Positions 33,568 through 39,544 of a stretch of 39,544 nucleotides of DNA are shown one piece after another. Both the position numbers and the translations under genes were made by a program. The stretch is from positions 1 through 39,544 of the forward strand of contig JAIXTO010000160.1 of assembly GCA_027483885.1 (NCBI GenBank), in the 5' to 3' direction. Below the pieces are notes generated by a model. That model did not search any database. It was not told the DNA's origin and saw only the letters and a program-made list of their open reading frames with translations. Position 1 is the first letter of the stretch, and every line of letters begins with the position of its first letter. The DNA is from Rhizobiaceae bacterium (GTDB lineage: Bacteria; Pseudomonadota; Alphaproteobacteria; Rhizobiales; Rhizobiaceae).

Positions 33568-34335
33568 TCAGCCGCGCGGCTGGTCGAACAGTCGCAGATG
33601 TGCGGCCCGGGCAACGGCCTGCGTGCGGTTGCGGGCACCGAGCTTGCGGGTTGCGGCATTCAGATGCATCACGACGGTTGGCACCGAGCGGTTGATGACC
33701 CGCGAGATCTCCTTGGCGGACAGGCCTTGCGCCGAATGGCGCAGGCACTCGCGTTCGCGCATGGTCAGGTGTGGCAAGCCGGTCAGCGTCTGCTCACCGG
33801 CAATGCGAAGCGCTGCCGCGCGCTGGAAGAGATGCGCGATCAGGCTGAAATCACCAAGGCACAGCCGCACCTCGCGCTCCAGCCGCACAGGGTCTCCGGC
33901 GCGAATGCCGGTGACGGTTGCGTAATCTCCACCCGGCAGATGGATCGGAACGGTCACACCCGCCGTCAGGCCACGCTCCCACAGGAATTCCGCCACGGGA
34001 GCCGATGCCTCGTTCATGAAGGCATGGATAAGTGTCTGCGCCTTCGGGTCATAGTTCCAGAAGAAGGGCGCGCTCGTGCCAAGCGCCGCGTGCTGCACGG
34101 GGTCGTGCCGGAAATAGCCGCGGCAGAACCAATAGTCGCGCATGGCCTCATCCACATTGCGCAGTTCAAGTACCGTCGGGATCATCAGCTCGCCGCTCAG
34201 ATCGTAGCGGCCCGGCGTATAGTCATAGATCAGCGTGTCGAAGCCATAATCCTGCATGGCGAGGAACAATTCGTCGGTCTGGCCGGACAGGCTCGCCGCC
34301 GCCGCAAACCGCTCTTCGATGCCGATCGTGTCCAT
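33568..34335 (-). CDS. LuxR-family solo regulator of the plant-signal (OryR/PsoR/PipR) type
   Basis: A 255-residue regulator with an N-terminal autoinducer-binding-type domain (about 20-165) and a C-terminal LuxR helix-turn-helix (LTMRERECLRHSAQGLSAKEISRVINRSV). Counting from the conserved DP pair (D78-P79, TraR D70-P71), position 57 is Met (M65) and position 61 is Trp (W69), while W85 is kept (W93). Met57/Trp61 in place of Trp/Tyr is the hallmark of plant-associated solos that do not sense acyl-homoserine lactones. No luxI is present. It is flanked by two proline-iminopeptidase-like genes, the classical neighbour of this subfamily. The ATG at 34335 has GAGAGG 5 nt upstream; a GTG two codons earlier is possible. 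Confidence 0.9.
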   Translation of the reverse strand: MDTIGIEERFAAAASLSGQTDELFLAMQDYGFDTLIYDYTPGRYDLSGELMIPTVLELRNVDEAMRDYWFCRGYFRHDPVQHAALGTSAPFFWNYDPKAQTLIHAFMNEASAPVAEFLWERGLTAGVTVPIHLPGGDYATVTGIRAGDPVRLEREVRLCLGDFSLIAHLFQRAAALRIAGEQTLTGLPHLTMRERECLRHSAQGLSAKEISRVINRSVPTVVMHLNAATRKLGARNRTQAVARAAHLRLFDQPRG

Positions 34336-34396
34336 ACACACCTCTCGTCGCCCTCAGCCGGGCTCATACCTGGACATTCTTCCAAGGATGTTCACC

Positions 34397-34412
34397 CTAT
34401 CACTTCTGATAG
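34397..34412 (+). promoter_or_regulatory. Lux-box-like operator upstream of PIP 2 and luxR
   Basis: A perfect palindrome CTATCA-CTTC-TGATAG within CACC...CTG, matching the site at 33540-33555. It ends 68 nt before the rightward PIP 2 start and lies 62 nt upstream of the leftward luxR start. It can therefore activate PIP 2 and its transporter operon, and may also autoregulate luxR. A possible -10 (TAGAAA, about 34436) fits a box centred near -42. Confidence 0.75.
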
Positions 34413-34479
34413 CTGGTGTAGAGCCTCATTTGCTTTAGAAATAAGCCTGCATAAATGTTGTGCAGGAGCAGGGCGAACC

Positions 34480-35370
34480 ATGTGGCGCGAGATCGAACCG
34501 GACGAGAGGCATGAGCTGACGATCCAGGGGTTCCGCGTCGTTGCCTATGTCTTCGGCGCCGGACCGGAAACTCTGCTCTGCCTGAATGGCGGACCGGGTC
34601 TGCCTTGCGATTACCTGCGCGAGGCACATTCCTGTCTGGCGGAGCAGGGTTTCCGGGTGGTGGCCTTCGACCAGCTTGGCACCGGCGCCTCCGAGCGGCC
34701 GGACGATGCAAGCCTCTGGACGATCGAACGCTACGTGGCCGAGACGGAAGCGGTGCGACAGGCACTGGGTCTCGGCCCGGTGCATCTGCTCGGCCATTCC
34801 TGGGGTGGCTGGCTTGCCATCGATTACGCGCTGGCGCATCCGGATGCAGTCAAGAGCCTCATCCTCGCCGATACCGTCGCCGACATGCCGCATCTCATCG
34901 GCGAACTGGAGCGCCTGCGGGCAGCACTTGGCCCCGAGACGGTGGCGATGATGCAGGCGCATGAGGCCGCCGGCACCTATGATCACCCCGAATATATGGC
35001 GGCCATCACGCTCTTGAACTACCGCCATGTCTGCCGGCTGCCGGAATGGCCGGCCCCGGTCCGCCGCTCGCTCGGCGATTGGAACATGGCGCCTTACATG
35101 ACCATGCAGGGGCCGAACGAATTTCTCTACACCGGCAATCTGAAGGACTGGAACCGCATTCCGGACCTGCCGAAGATCACGGCACCGGTCCTGATCGTGG
35201 TCGGCGAACATGACGAACTGACACCGGCCTGCGCGCTGCGCATGAAGAACGCCCTGCCCGCCGGCGCGTGGATCAATGTGGTGCGCAATGCCAGCCACAT
35301 GCCCTTCTACGAAAACCCTGAGGGCTATTACCCGCCGCTCCTCTCCTTCCTGAAGGATGTGTCGCGCTGA
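34480..35370 (+). CDS. Proline iminopeptidase-like alpha/beta hydrolase (PIP 2)
   Basis: A 296-residue S33-family hydrolase. NGGPG (36-40) is the oxyanion motif, GHSWGG gives nucleophile Ser107, and D245 (GEHDELTP) and H273 (ASHMPF) complete the triad. GPNEFLYTGNLKDW (211-224) matches the cap motif of PIP 1, so the two are divergent paralogues. AGGAG is 11 nt before the ATG. It is the first gene of a rightward operon: its stop overlaps the permease ATG by one base (TGATG). It probably processes the peptide or amine-amide compound imported by that transporter. It carries an upstream lux-box-like site. Confidence 0.92.
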   Translation: MWREIEPDERHELTIQGFRVVAYVFGAGPETLLCLNGGPGLPCDYLREAHSCLAEQGFRVVAFDQLGTGASERPDDASLWTIERYVAETEAVRQALGLGPVHLLGHSWGGWLAIDYALAHPDAVKSLILADTVADMPHLIGELERLRAALGPETVAMMQAHEAAGTYDHPEYMAAITLLNYRHVCRLPEWPAPVRRSLGDWNMAPYMTMQGPNEFLYTGNLKDWNRIPDLPKITAPVLIVVGEHDELTPACALRMKNALPAGAWINVVRNASHMPFYENPEGYYPPLLSFLKDVSR

Positions 35371-36311
35371 TGCTGCACCGCTATCGCTTCATTCTCACAA
35401 GGCCGCTGCAGTTTCTGCCTGTCATCTTCGGTGTCAGCATCATCACCTTCGTGCTCGTGCGCCTGATCCCCGGCGATCCGGCCCGCGTGCTCCTCGGCAC
35501 CAAGGCAACGCCGGAGGCGATTGCCAATATCCGCGCCCAGTTCGGTCTCGACCAGCCGATCTGGCAGCAATATTTCTACTTCGTGCAGAACCTGCTGCAT
35601 GGCGAAATGGGCCGGTCGATCACCTTCAGGATCGACGTGCTGAAACTGATCTCGACCCGTATCGAGCCGACGCTGGCGCTTGTCTTCTCCTCGGTCCTGC
35701 TCTCCGTTGTGATTGCCGTTCCGCTGGCCGCGATTGCCGCGCGCAACGAGGGCCGCGTCATCGATCATGCCGTGCGTCTTGTTTCCACCTTCGGCATCGG
35801 CTTTCCCTCCTTCTGGCTGGCGCTGATGCTGATCCTGCTGTTTTCCATCAGCCTGCCGCTGCTGCCCGTGTCCGGCTACGGAAATACGCTCTCCGACAAG
35901 CTCATCCATCTCGTCCTGCCATCGCTCACCATCGCGCTTTCGCTGTCCACCGTCCTGTTGCGGTCGCTGCGCGCGGCGATGATCGAATGGCTGAAATCGG
36001 ATGTGGCGACGGCTGCCCGCGCCCGCGGCATGCCGGAAAGCATTGTCTTCTGGCGCCATGTCGTGCCGAACGCCGTTGTGCCGACGATCAATCTCCTTGC
36101 CGTCAATATCGGCTGGCTGATCGGCGGAACGGTGGTGGTGGAAAGCGTCTTTGCCCTGCCCGGCATGGGGCAGTTGCTGGTGCGCGCCATCTTCTCGCGC
36201 GATTACATGGTGGTGCAGGGCGTGGCGATGGTGTTTGCCTGCGCCACCGTCTTCGTCAATTTCCTGGCCGACATTGCCACTGTCGCCGCAGATCCGCGGG
36301 TGAAGCTGTGA
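35370..36311 (+). CDS. Opp/Dpp-type ABC transporter permease (DppB family)
   Basis: A 313-residue permease with six spans. The family marks are FVLVRLIPGDPARVLLG near the N-terminus, RAQFGLDQPIWQQYFYFVQNLLHGEMGRSI before the second span, and the EAA loop ARARGMPESIVFWRHVVPNAVVP. It forms a heterodimer with the next gene's product. It is translationally coupled to PIP 2 (TGATG overlap) and to the second permease (4-nt GTGA overlap). It should import a peptide or peptide-like compound. Confidence 0.94.
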   Translation: MLHRYRFILTRPLQFLPVIFGVSIITFVLVRLIPGDPARVLLGTKATPEAIANIRAQFGLDQPIWQQYFYFVQNLLHGEMGRSITFRIDVLKLISTRIEPTLALVFSSVLLSVVIAVPLAAIAARNEGRVIDHAVRLVSTFGIGFPSFWLALMLILLFSISLPLLPVSGYGNTLSDKLIHLVLPSLTIALSLSTVLLRSLRAAMIEWLKSDVATAARARGMPESIVFWRHVVPNAVVPTINLLAVNIGWLIGGTVVVESVFALPGMGQLLVRAIFSRDYMVVQGVAMVFACATVFVNFLADIATVAADPRVKL

Positions 36312-37129
36312 GCGGCGCGATGATCTCGAGACGCAAGGCGACACTGACAGCCGGGCTTTCCATTCTCGCGGTCTTCGTGCTGATGGCCGTGTTTGCGCCG
36401 CTCGTCGCGCCCTATGATCCGATCTTCCAGGATGCGGCGGCGCGGCTGAAAAGCCCGAGCCTCCTGCATCCCTTCGGCACTGACAATTTCGGCCGCGACA
36501 TTCTCTCCCGCGTCATCCATTCGACCCGCATCGACTTGCAGATGGCGCTGATCGGGGTTGCCTTTCCCTTTGCCATCGGCACCGTGATCGGCGCCATATC
36601 CGGCTTTCTTGGCGGCATCGTCGATGCCGTGCTGATGCGGCTGATCGATGTGATCCTTGCCTTTCCCTTCCTGGTTCTGATGCTGTCGATCATTGCCATC
36701 CTCGGCCCGGGGCTCTCCAGCTTCTACATCGCCATGGCGCTGGTCGGCTGGGTGTCCTATGCGCGGCTGATCCGGGCGCAGATCCTGGTCTTGAAGAACA
36801 GTGACTATGCGATGGCCGCCGAAAGCCTCGGCTTTTCCCGGGCGCGCATCCTCTTTCGCCATCTGCTGCCCAATGCGGTGGCGGGCTCGATCGTCTTTTC
36901 CATGTCGGATGTGGTGCTCGTGCTCCTGTCGGGGGCGGCGATCAGCTATCTCGGCCTTGGCGTGCAGCCGCCGACCGCCGAATGGGGCGTGATGGTGGCG
37001 GAAGGCCAGAGTTTTGTCACGCAGGCCTGGTGGATCACGCTGTTTCCGGGCCTGTCGATCGTCGTGCTCGCCTTCGGTTTTTCCCTCATCGGCGATGGCC
37101 TTGCCGAACGGCTGGGAGTGAACGGATGA
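36308..37129 (+). CDS. Opp/Dpp-type ABC transporter permease (DppC family)
   Basis: A 273-residue permease. Typical DppC features are VAPYDPIFQDAAARLKSPSLLHPFGTDNFGRDILSRVIHSTRI after the first span and the EAA loop AAESLGFSRARILFRHLLPN. I chose the GTG at 36308, which overlaps the upstream stop by 4 nt; an ATG at 36320 is an alternative four codons in. It partners the DppB-like permease. Its stop overlaps the ATPase start (ATGA). Confidence 0.93.
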   Translation: MSGAMISRRKATLTAGLSILAVFVLMAVFAPLVAPYDPIFQDAAARLKSPSLLHPFGTDNFGRDILSRVIHSTRIDLQMALIGVAFPFAIGTVIGAISGFLGGIVDAVLMRLIDVILAFPFLVLMLSIIAILGPGLSSFYIAMALVGWVSYARLIRAQILVLKNSDYAMAAESLGFSRARILFRHLLPNAVAGSIVFSMSDVVLVLLSGAAISYLGLGVQPPTAEWGVMVAEGQSFVTQAWWITLFPGLSIVVLAFGFSLIGDGLAERLGVNG

Positions 37130-38814
37130 CGACCACCATGCTGTCGGAGACCCCGCTTCTTGCCGTGCGCGATCTCTCGGTCACCGTCGACGCCCGGGAG
37201 GGGGCGCGCACCCTGCTCGACCGCGTGTCCATCGAAATCGGCCGCGGCGAGGTGCTGGGTCTTGTCGGCGAAAGCGGCTCCGGCAAGAGCCTGCTCTGCC
37301 GCACGCTGGTCGGGCTGATGCCGTCCAGCACTCTTCGCCGCACCGGCGGATCGATCCTTCTCGATGGCCAGGAGATCGCCGGCGCCGACGAGAAGGCGCT
37401 GCAGGCGATCCGTGGCGCGCGCATCGGCATGATCTTCCAGAATCCCACCAGCCACCTCGACCCGGTGATGCGGATCGGCGACCAGATCGTCGAAGGCATC
37501 CGCTTCCACCAGGGGCTTTCCCGCGAAGCGGCGAAATCGCTTGCGGTCGACATCATGGATCAGGTCGGCTTCACCGATCCGCCGCGCCAGTTTGCAAGCC
37601 ATGCGCATGAATTTTCCGGCGGCATGCGCCAGCGCGCCATGATCGCCATCGCACTTGCCTGCAATCCGGAAATTCTGATTGCAGACGAGCCAACGACGGC
37701 GCTCGATGTGACCATCCAGGCGCAGATCCTGCATCTTCTGCTGGATCTGCGGGAGAGACGCGGCCTTTCCATCATTCTCGTCACGCATGATCTCGGCGTC
37801 GTTGCTCAGACCTGCGACCGCATTGCCGTGATGCGCCACGGCCGCATCGTCGAGACCGGCGCCAAACGGCAGATCCTGAAGGCGCCGCAGGCCGACTACA
37901 CACGCACGCTGATTGCGAGCCACCCCTCCATGCCGGCAGAACCGGAGGCCGGTATTGCGATTGCGCATTGCGCTGAAGCACGTCAGGCAGCCGGCACGCC
38001 GCTGATCGAGATCGATGACCTGTCCGTGCGCTTTGCGGCCGGCGGCGGCCTGTTGTCCAGGCGTCGCAGCGTCAGTGCCGTGGACGGCGTGTCGCTGCAG
38101 ATCTGGCCGGGCGAGACGGTCGGCATCGTCGGTGAAAGCGGATCGGGCAAGTCGACGCTTGCCCGCGCCATGCTCGGCCTGACGCCGGCCACATCAGGCC
38201 ATGTGAGCTTTGACGGCACAAGCCTTCGCCTGCAGCGCACGCAGGCGCTGCGCGCCCTGCGCAGCCAGGCGGCCATGGTGTTTCAGGACCCTTACAATTC
38301 GCTGAACCCGCGCATGACGATCGGCGAGACGCTTGCCGAGGTGCTGCGCGTCCAGAAGAAGATCCCGGTGGAACGGATACCGGAGCGGGTAAACGAGCTT
38401 CTCGATCTCGTGGAGCTTGACGGCAGCTTTGCCAGCCGCAAGCCGCGCACGATGAGCGGCGGCCAGTGCCAGCGCGCCGGCATTGCGCGGGCGCTCGCCA
38501 TCGATCCGCGCGTCATCATCGCCGACGAATGTATTGCCGCCCTTGATGTCACCATCCAGGCGCAGATCGTCGCGCTCTTTCGCAAGCTGGTCTCGACCAT
38601 GGACCTGACACTGGTGTTCATTGCCCATGACCTGCCGGTGGTGCGCTCGCTCTGCCGTCGCGTCATCGTCATGCATCACGGCCGCATCGTCGAGGAAGGC
38701 CTGTCCGACGATGTCTTCGCCCATCCGCGCGAGGCTTATACCGCCGCCCTCATCGACGCCATTCCCGATATCGACCCCGACCGGCCGCTTTCAGGACGCT
38801 CCACCCCACAATAA
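37126..38814 (+). CDS. Fused dipeptide-type ABC transporter ATPase (DppD-DppF fusion)
   Basis: A 562-residue protein containing both ATPases of an Opp/Dpp system in one chain. Domain 1: Walker A GESGSGKS (48-55), signature FSGGMRQR, Walker [13 protein letters not shown]. Domain 2: Walker [10 protein letters not shown] (336-344), signature MSGGQCQR, Walker [13 protein letters not shown] with D467-E468. In domain 2 Cys469-Ile-Ala replaces the usual Pro-Thr/Val-Ser, though the catalytic acids remain. Such fusions are common in Rhizobiales. It energises the two permeases. The start overlaps the DppC stop by 4 nt. Confidence 0.94.
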   Translation: MTTTMLSETPLLAVRDLSVTVDAREGARTLLDRVSIEIGRGEVLGLVGESGSGKSLLCRTLVGLMPSSTLRRTGGSILLDGQEIAGADEKALQAIRGARIGMIFQNPTSHLDPVMRIGDQIVEGIRFHQGLSREAAKSLAVDIMDQVGFTDPPRQFASHAHEFSGGMRQRAMIAIALACNPEILIADEPTTALDVTIQAQILHLLLDLRERRGLSIILVTHDLGVVAQTCDRIAVMRHGRIVETGAKRQILKAPQADYTRTLIASHPSMPAEPEAGIAIAHCAEARQAAGTPLIEIDDLSVRFAAGGGLLSRRRSVSAVDGVSLQIWPGETVGIVGESGSGKSTLARAMLGLTPATSGHVSFDGTSLRLQRTQALRALRSQAAMVFQDPYNSLNPRMTIGETLAEVLRVQKKIPVERIPERVNELLDLVELDGSFASRKPRTMSGGQCQRAGIARALAIDPRVIIADECIAALDVTIQAQIVALFRKLVSTMDLTLVFIAHDLPVVRSLCRRVIVMHHGRIVEEGLSDDVFAHPREAYTAALIDAIPDIDPDRPLSGRSTPQ

Positions 38815-38833
38815 CCACCAGAGGATCGCTCAC

Positions 38834-39544
38834 ATGAAGTTCAAGATGACAAAAGCCATAACCGTCGCCTTTGCCGCCGTCCTGTCTCTTTCGGCCTCCT
38901 ATGCGGATGCCGCGGGCGTGCTGACCATCGGCCGCAACGAGGATTCCACCACTTTCGATCCGATCAAGTCGGCGCAGAATGTCGACAACTGGGTCTTCTC
39001 CAACGTCTTCGATGTGCTGGTGCGCGTCGATGCCAAGGGCACCAAGCTGGTGCCGGGACTTGCCGAAAGCTGGACGGTTTCCGACGACGGCCTGACCTAT
39101 ACGTTCAAGCTGCGCGATGCGAAATTCTCCGACGGCAGCCCGGTGACGGCTGGCGACGCCGCCTTTTCGCTCACCCGCATCCGCGATGACAAGGGCTCGC
39201 TCTGGTCCGACAGTTTCAAGATCATCGACACCGCGACCGCCGCCGATGACAGGACGCTCGTCGTCAAGCTGAAGAGCAAGTCGGTTCCCTTCATCTCCAT
39301 GATGGCGCTGCCGAATGCCTCGGTGCTGCCGAAGAAGGTGGTCGAGGCCGATCCCGATGCCTTTGCCGAAAAGCCGGTCGGCTCGGGTGCCTTCACTGTC
39401 GCCGAATGGCGGCGCGGCGATCGCATCATCCTCAAGAAGAACCCGACCTACTGGGATGCCGGCCATGTCAGCCTTGATGGCGTGGAATGGATCGTGATCC
39501 CCGACGACAACACGCGCATGCTCAACGTCCAGGCCGGCCAGATC
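38834..39544 (+). CDS. Opp/Dpp-type substrate-binding protein (partial, SBP family 5)
   Basis: The first 237 residues of a periplasmic binding protein that continues past the right edge. A signal peptide (KAITVAFAAVLSLSASYADA) is cut near AAG. The mature start VLTIGRNEDSTTFDPIKSAQN, LVPGLAESWTVSDDGLTYTFKLRDAKFSDGSPVTAGD and KPVGSGAFTVAEWRRGDRIILKKN are typical of family 5 (DppA/OppA) proteins. AGAGGA precedes the ATG. It is the last seen gene of the PIP 2 operon. In the Pseudomonas PipR system the matching binding protein is needed for the plant-signal response, so this one may both feed and sensitise the LuxR circuit; that is inference. Confidence 0.94.
   Translation, partial: MKFKMTKAITVAFAAVLSLSASYADAAGVLTIGRNEDSTTFDPIKSAQNVDNWVFSNVFDVLVRVDAKGTKLVPGLAESWTVSDDGLTYTFKLRDAKFSDGSPVTAGDAAFSLTRIRDDKGSLWSDSFKIIDTATAADDRTLVVKLKSKSVPFISMMALPNASVLPKKVVEADPDAFAEKPVGSGAFTVAEWRRGDRIILKKNPTYWDAGHVSLDGVEWIVIPDDNTRMLNVQAGQI

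Noticed and set aside
1..39544. tRNA, rRNA, CRISPR arrays, insertion sequences, integrase or attachment sites
   Set aside because: None could be recognised by eye; the only repeats seen are short hairpins and operator palindromes.

Overview
The window is GC-rich, densely coded DNA from an alphaproteobacterium, most likely a member of the Rhizobiaceae or a close relative (Rhizobium/Agrobacterium/Shinella-type accessory DNA). The basis is gene content: tripartite tricarboxylate (Tct) and polar amino-acid ABC transporters, NodD-like and GcvA-like LysR regulators, short operons with 1-4 nt overlaps, and clear AGGAG ribosome binding sites. No rRNA, tRNA, CRISPR array or insertion sequence was seen.

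Region by region. (1) 1-2.3 kb: the start of a CpxR-like response regulator cut by the window edge, a patatin-like lipoprotein, and a decayed end of an iron-siderophore (FecCD) permease gene. (2) 2.3-15.9 kb: an aromatic-catabolism island in two converging arms. The rightward arm (under a LysR regulator) is MFS transporter - carotenoid-cleavage-type oxygenase - glutathione transferase - GlcG/HbpS protein. The leftward arm (divergent from a GntR/FCD regulator) is amidohydrolase - extradiol dioxygenase - FAD monooxygenase - fumarylacetoacetate hydrolase-family enzyme - TctC/B/A uptake system. (3) 16.3-24.8 kb: a complete heme-acquisition (Has) locus: FecI-type sigma factor, FecR-type anti-sigma factor, STN-domain TonB receptor, a hemophore, and a two-gene type I exporter. 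The hemophore appears to be a HasA fold fused to nonapeptide (RTX) repeats. (4) 25.0-32.5 kb: a LysR regulator divergent from an argininosuccinate-lyase paralogue, a three-gene polar amino-acid ABC transporter, an MmgE/PrpD protein and a polysaccharide-deacetylase-family enzyme. The lyase plus MmgE/PrpD pair recalls iminodisuccinate/EDDS degradation. (5) 32.6-39.5 kb: a LuxR 'solo' flanked on both sides by proline-iminopeptidase-like hydrolases, followed by an Opp/Dpp-type ABC transporter whose binding protein runs off the right edge.

The two strongest systems are the last and the third. The LuxR protein carries the Met/Trp substitutions at TraR positions 57 and 61 that mark plant-signal-responsive solos (OryR/XccR/PsoR/PipR). 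Two matching palindromes (CTATCA-N4-TGATAG) sit in the same orientation and at nearly identical distance (67-68 nt) upstream of the two hydrolase genes, so the operator and regulon can be read directly from the sequence. The Has locus keeps the classical sigma/anti-sigma/receptor/hemophore/exporter order. Its hemophore keeps a candidate heme-ligand Tyr but lacks the partner His of Serratia HasA, and it has acquired an RTX-type tail.

Taken together the window looks like a plant- or rhizosphere-associated accessory region for scavenging aromatics, amino-acid derivatives, peptides or amine signals, and heme. Functions of individual enzymes are family-level; exact substrates are inferred.
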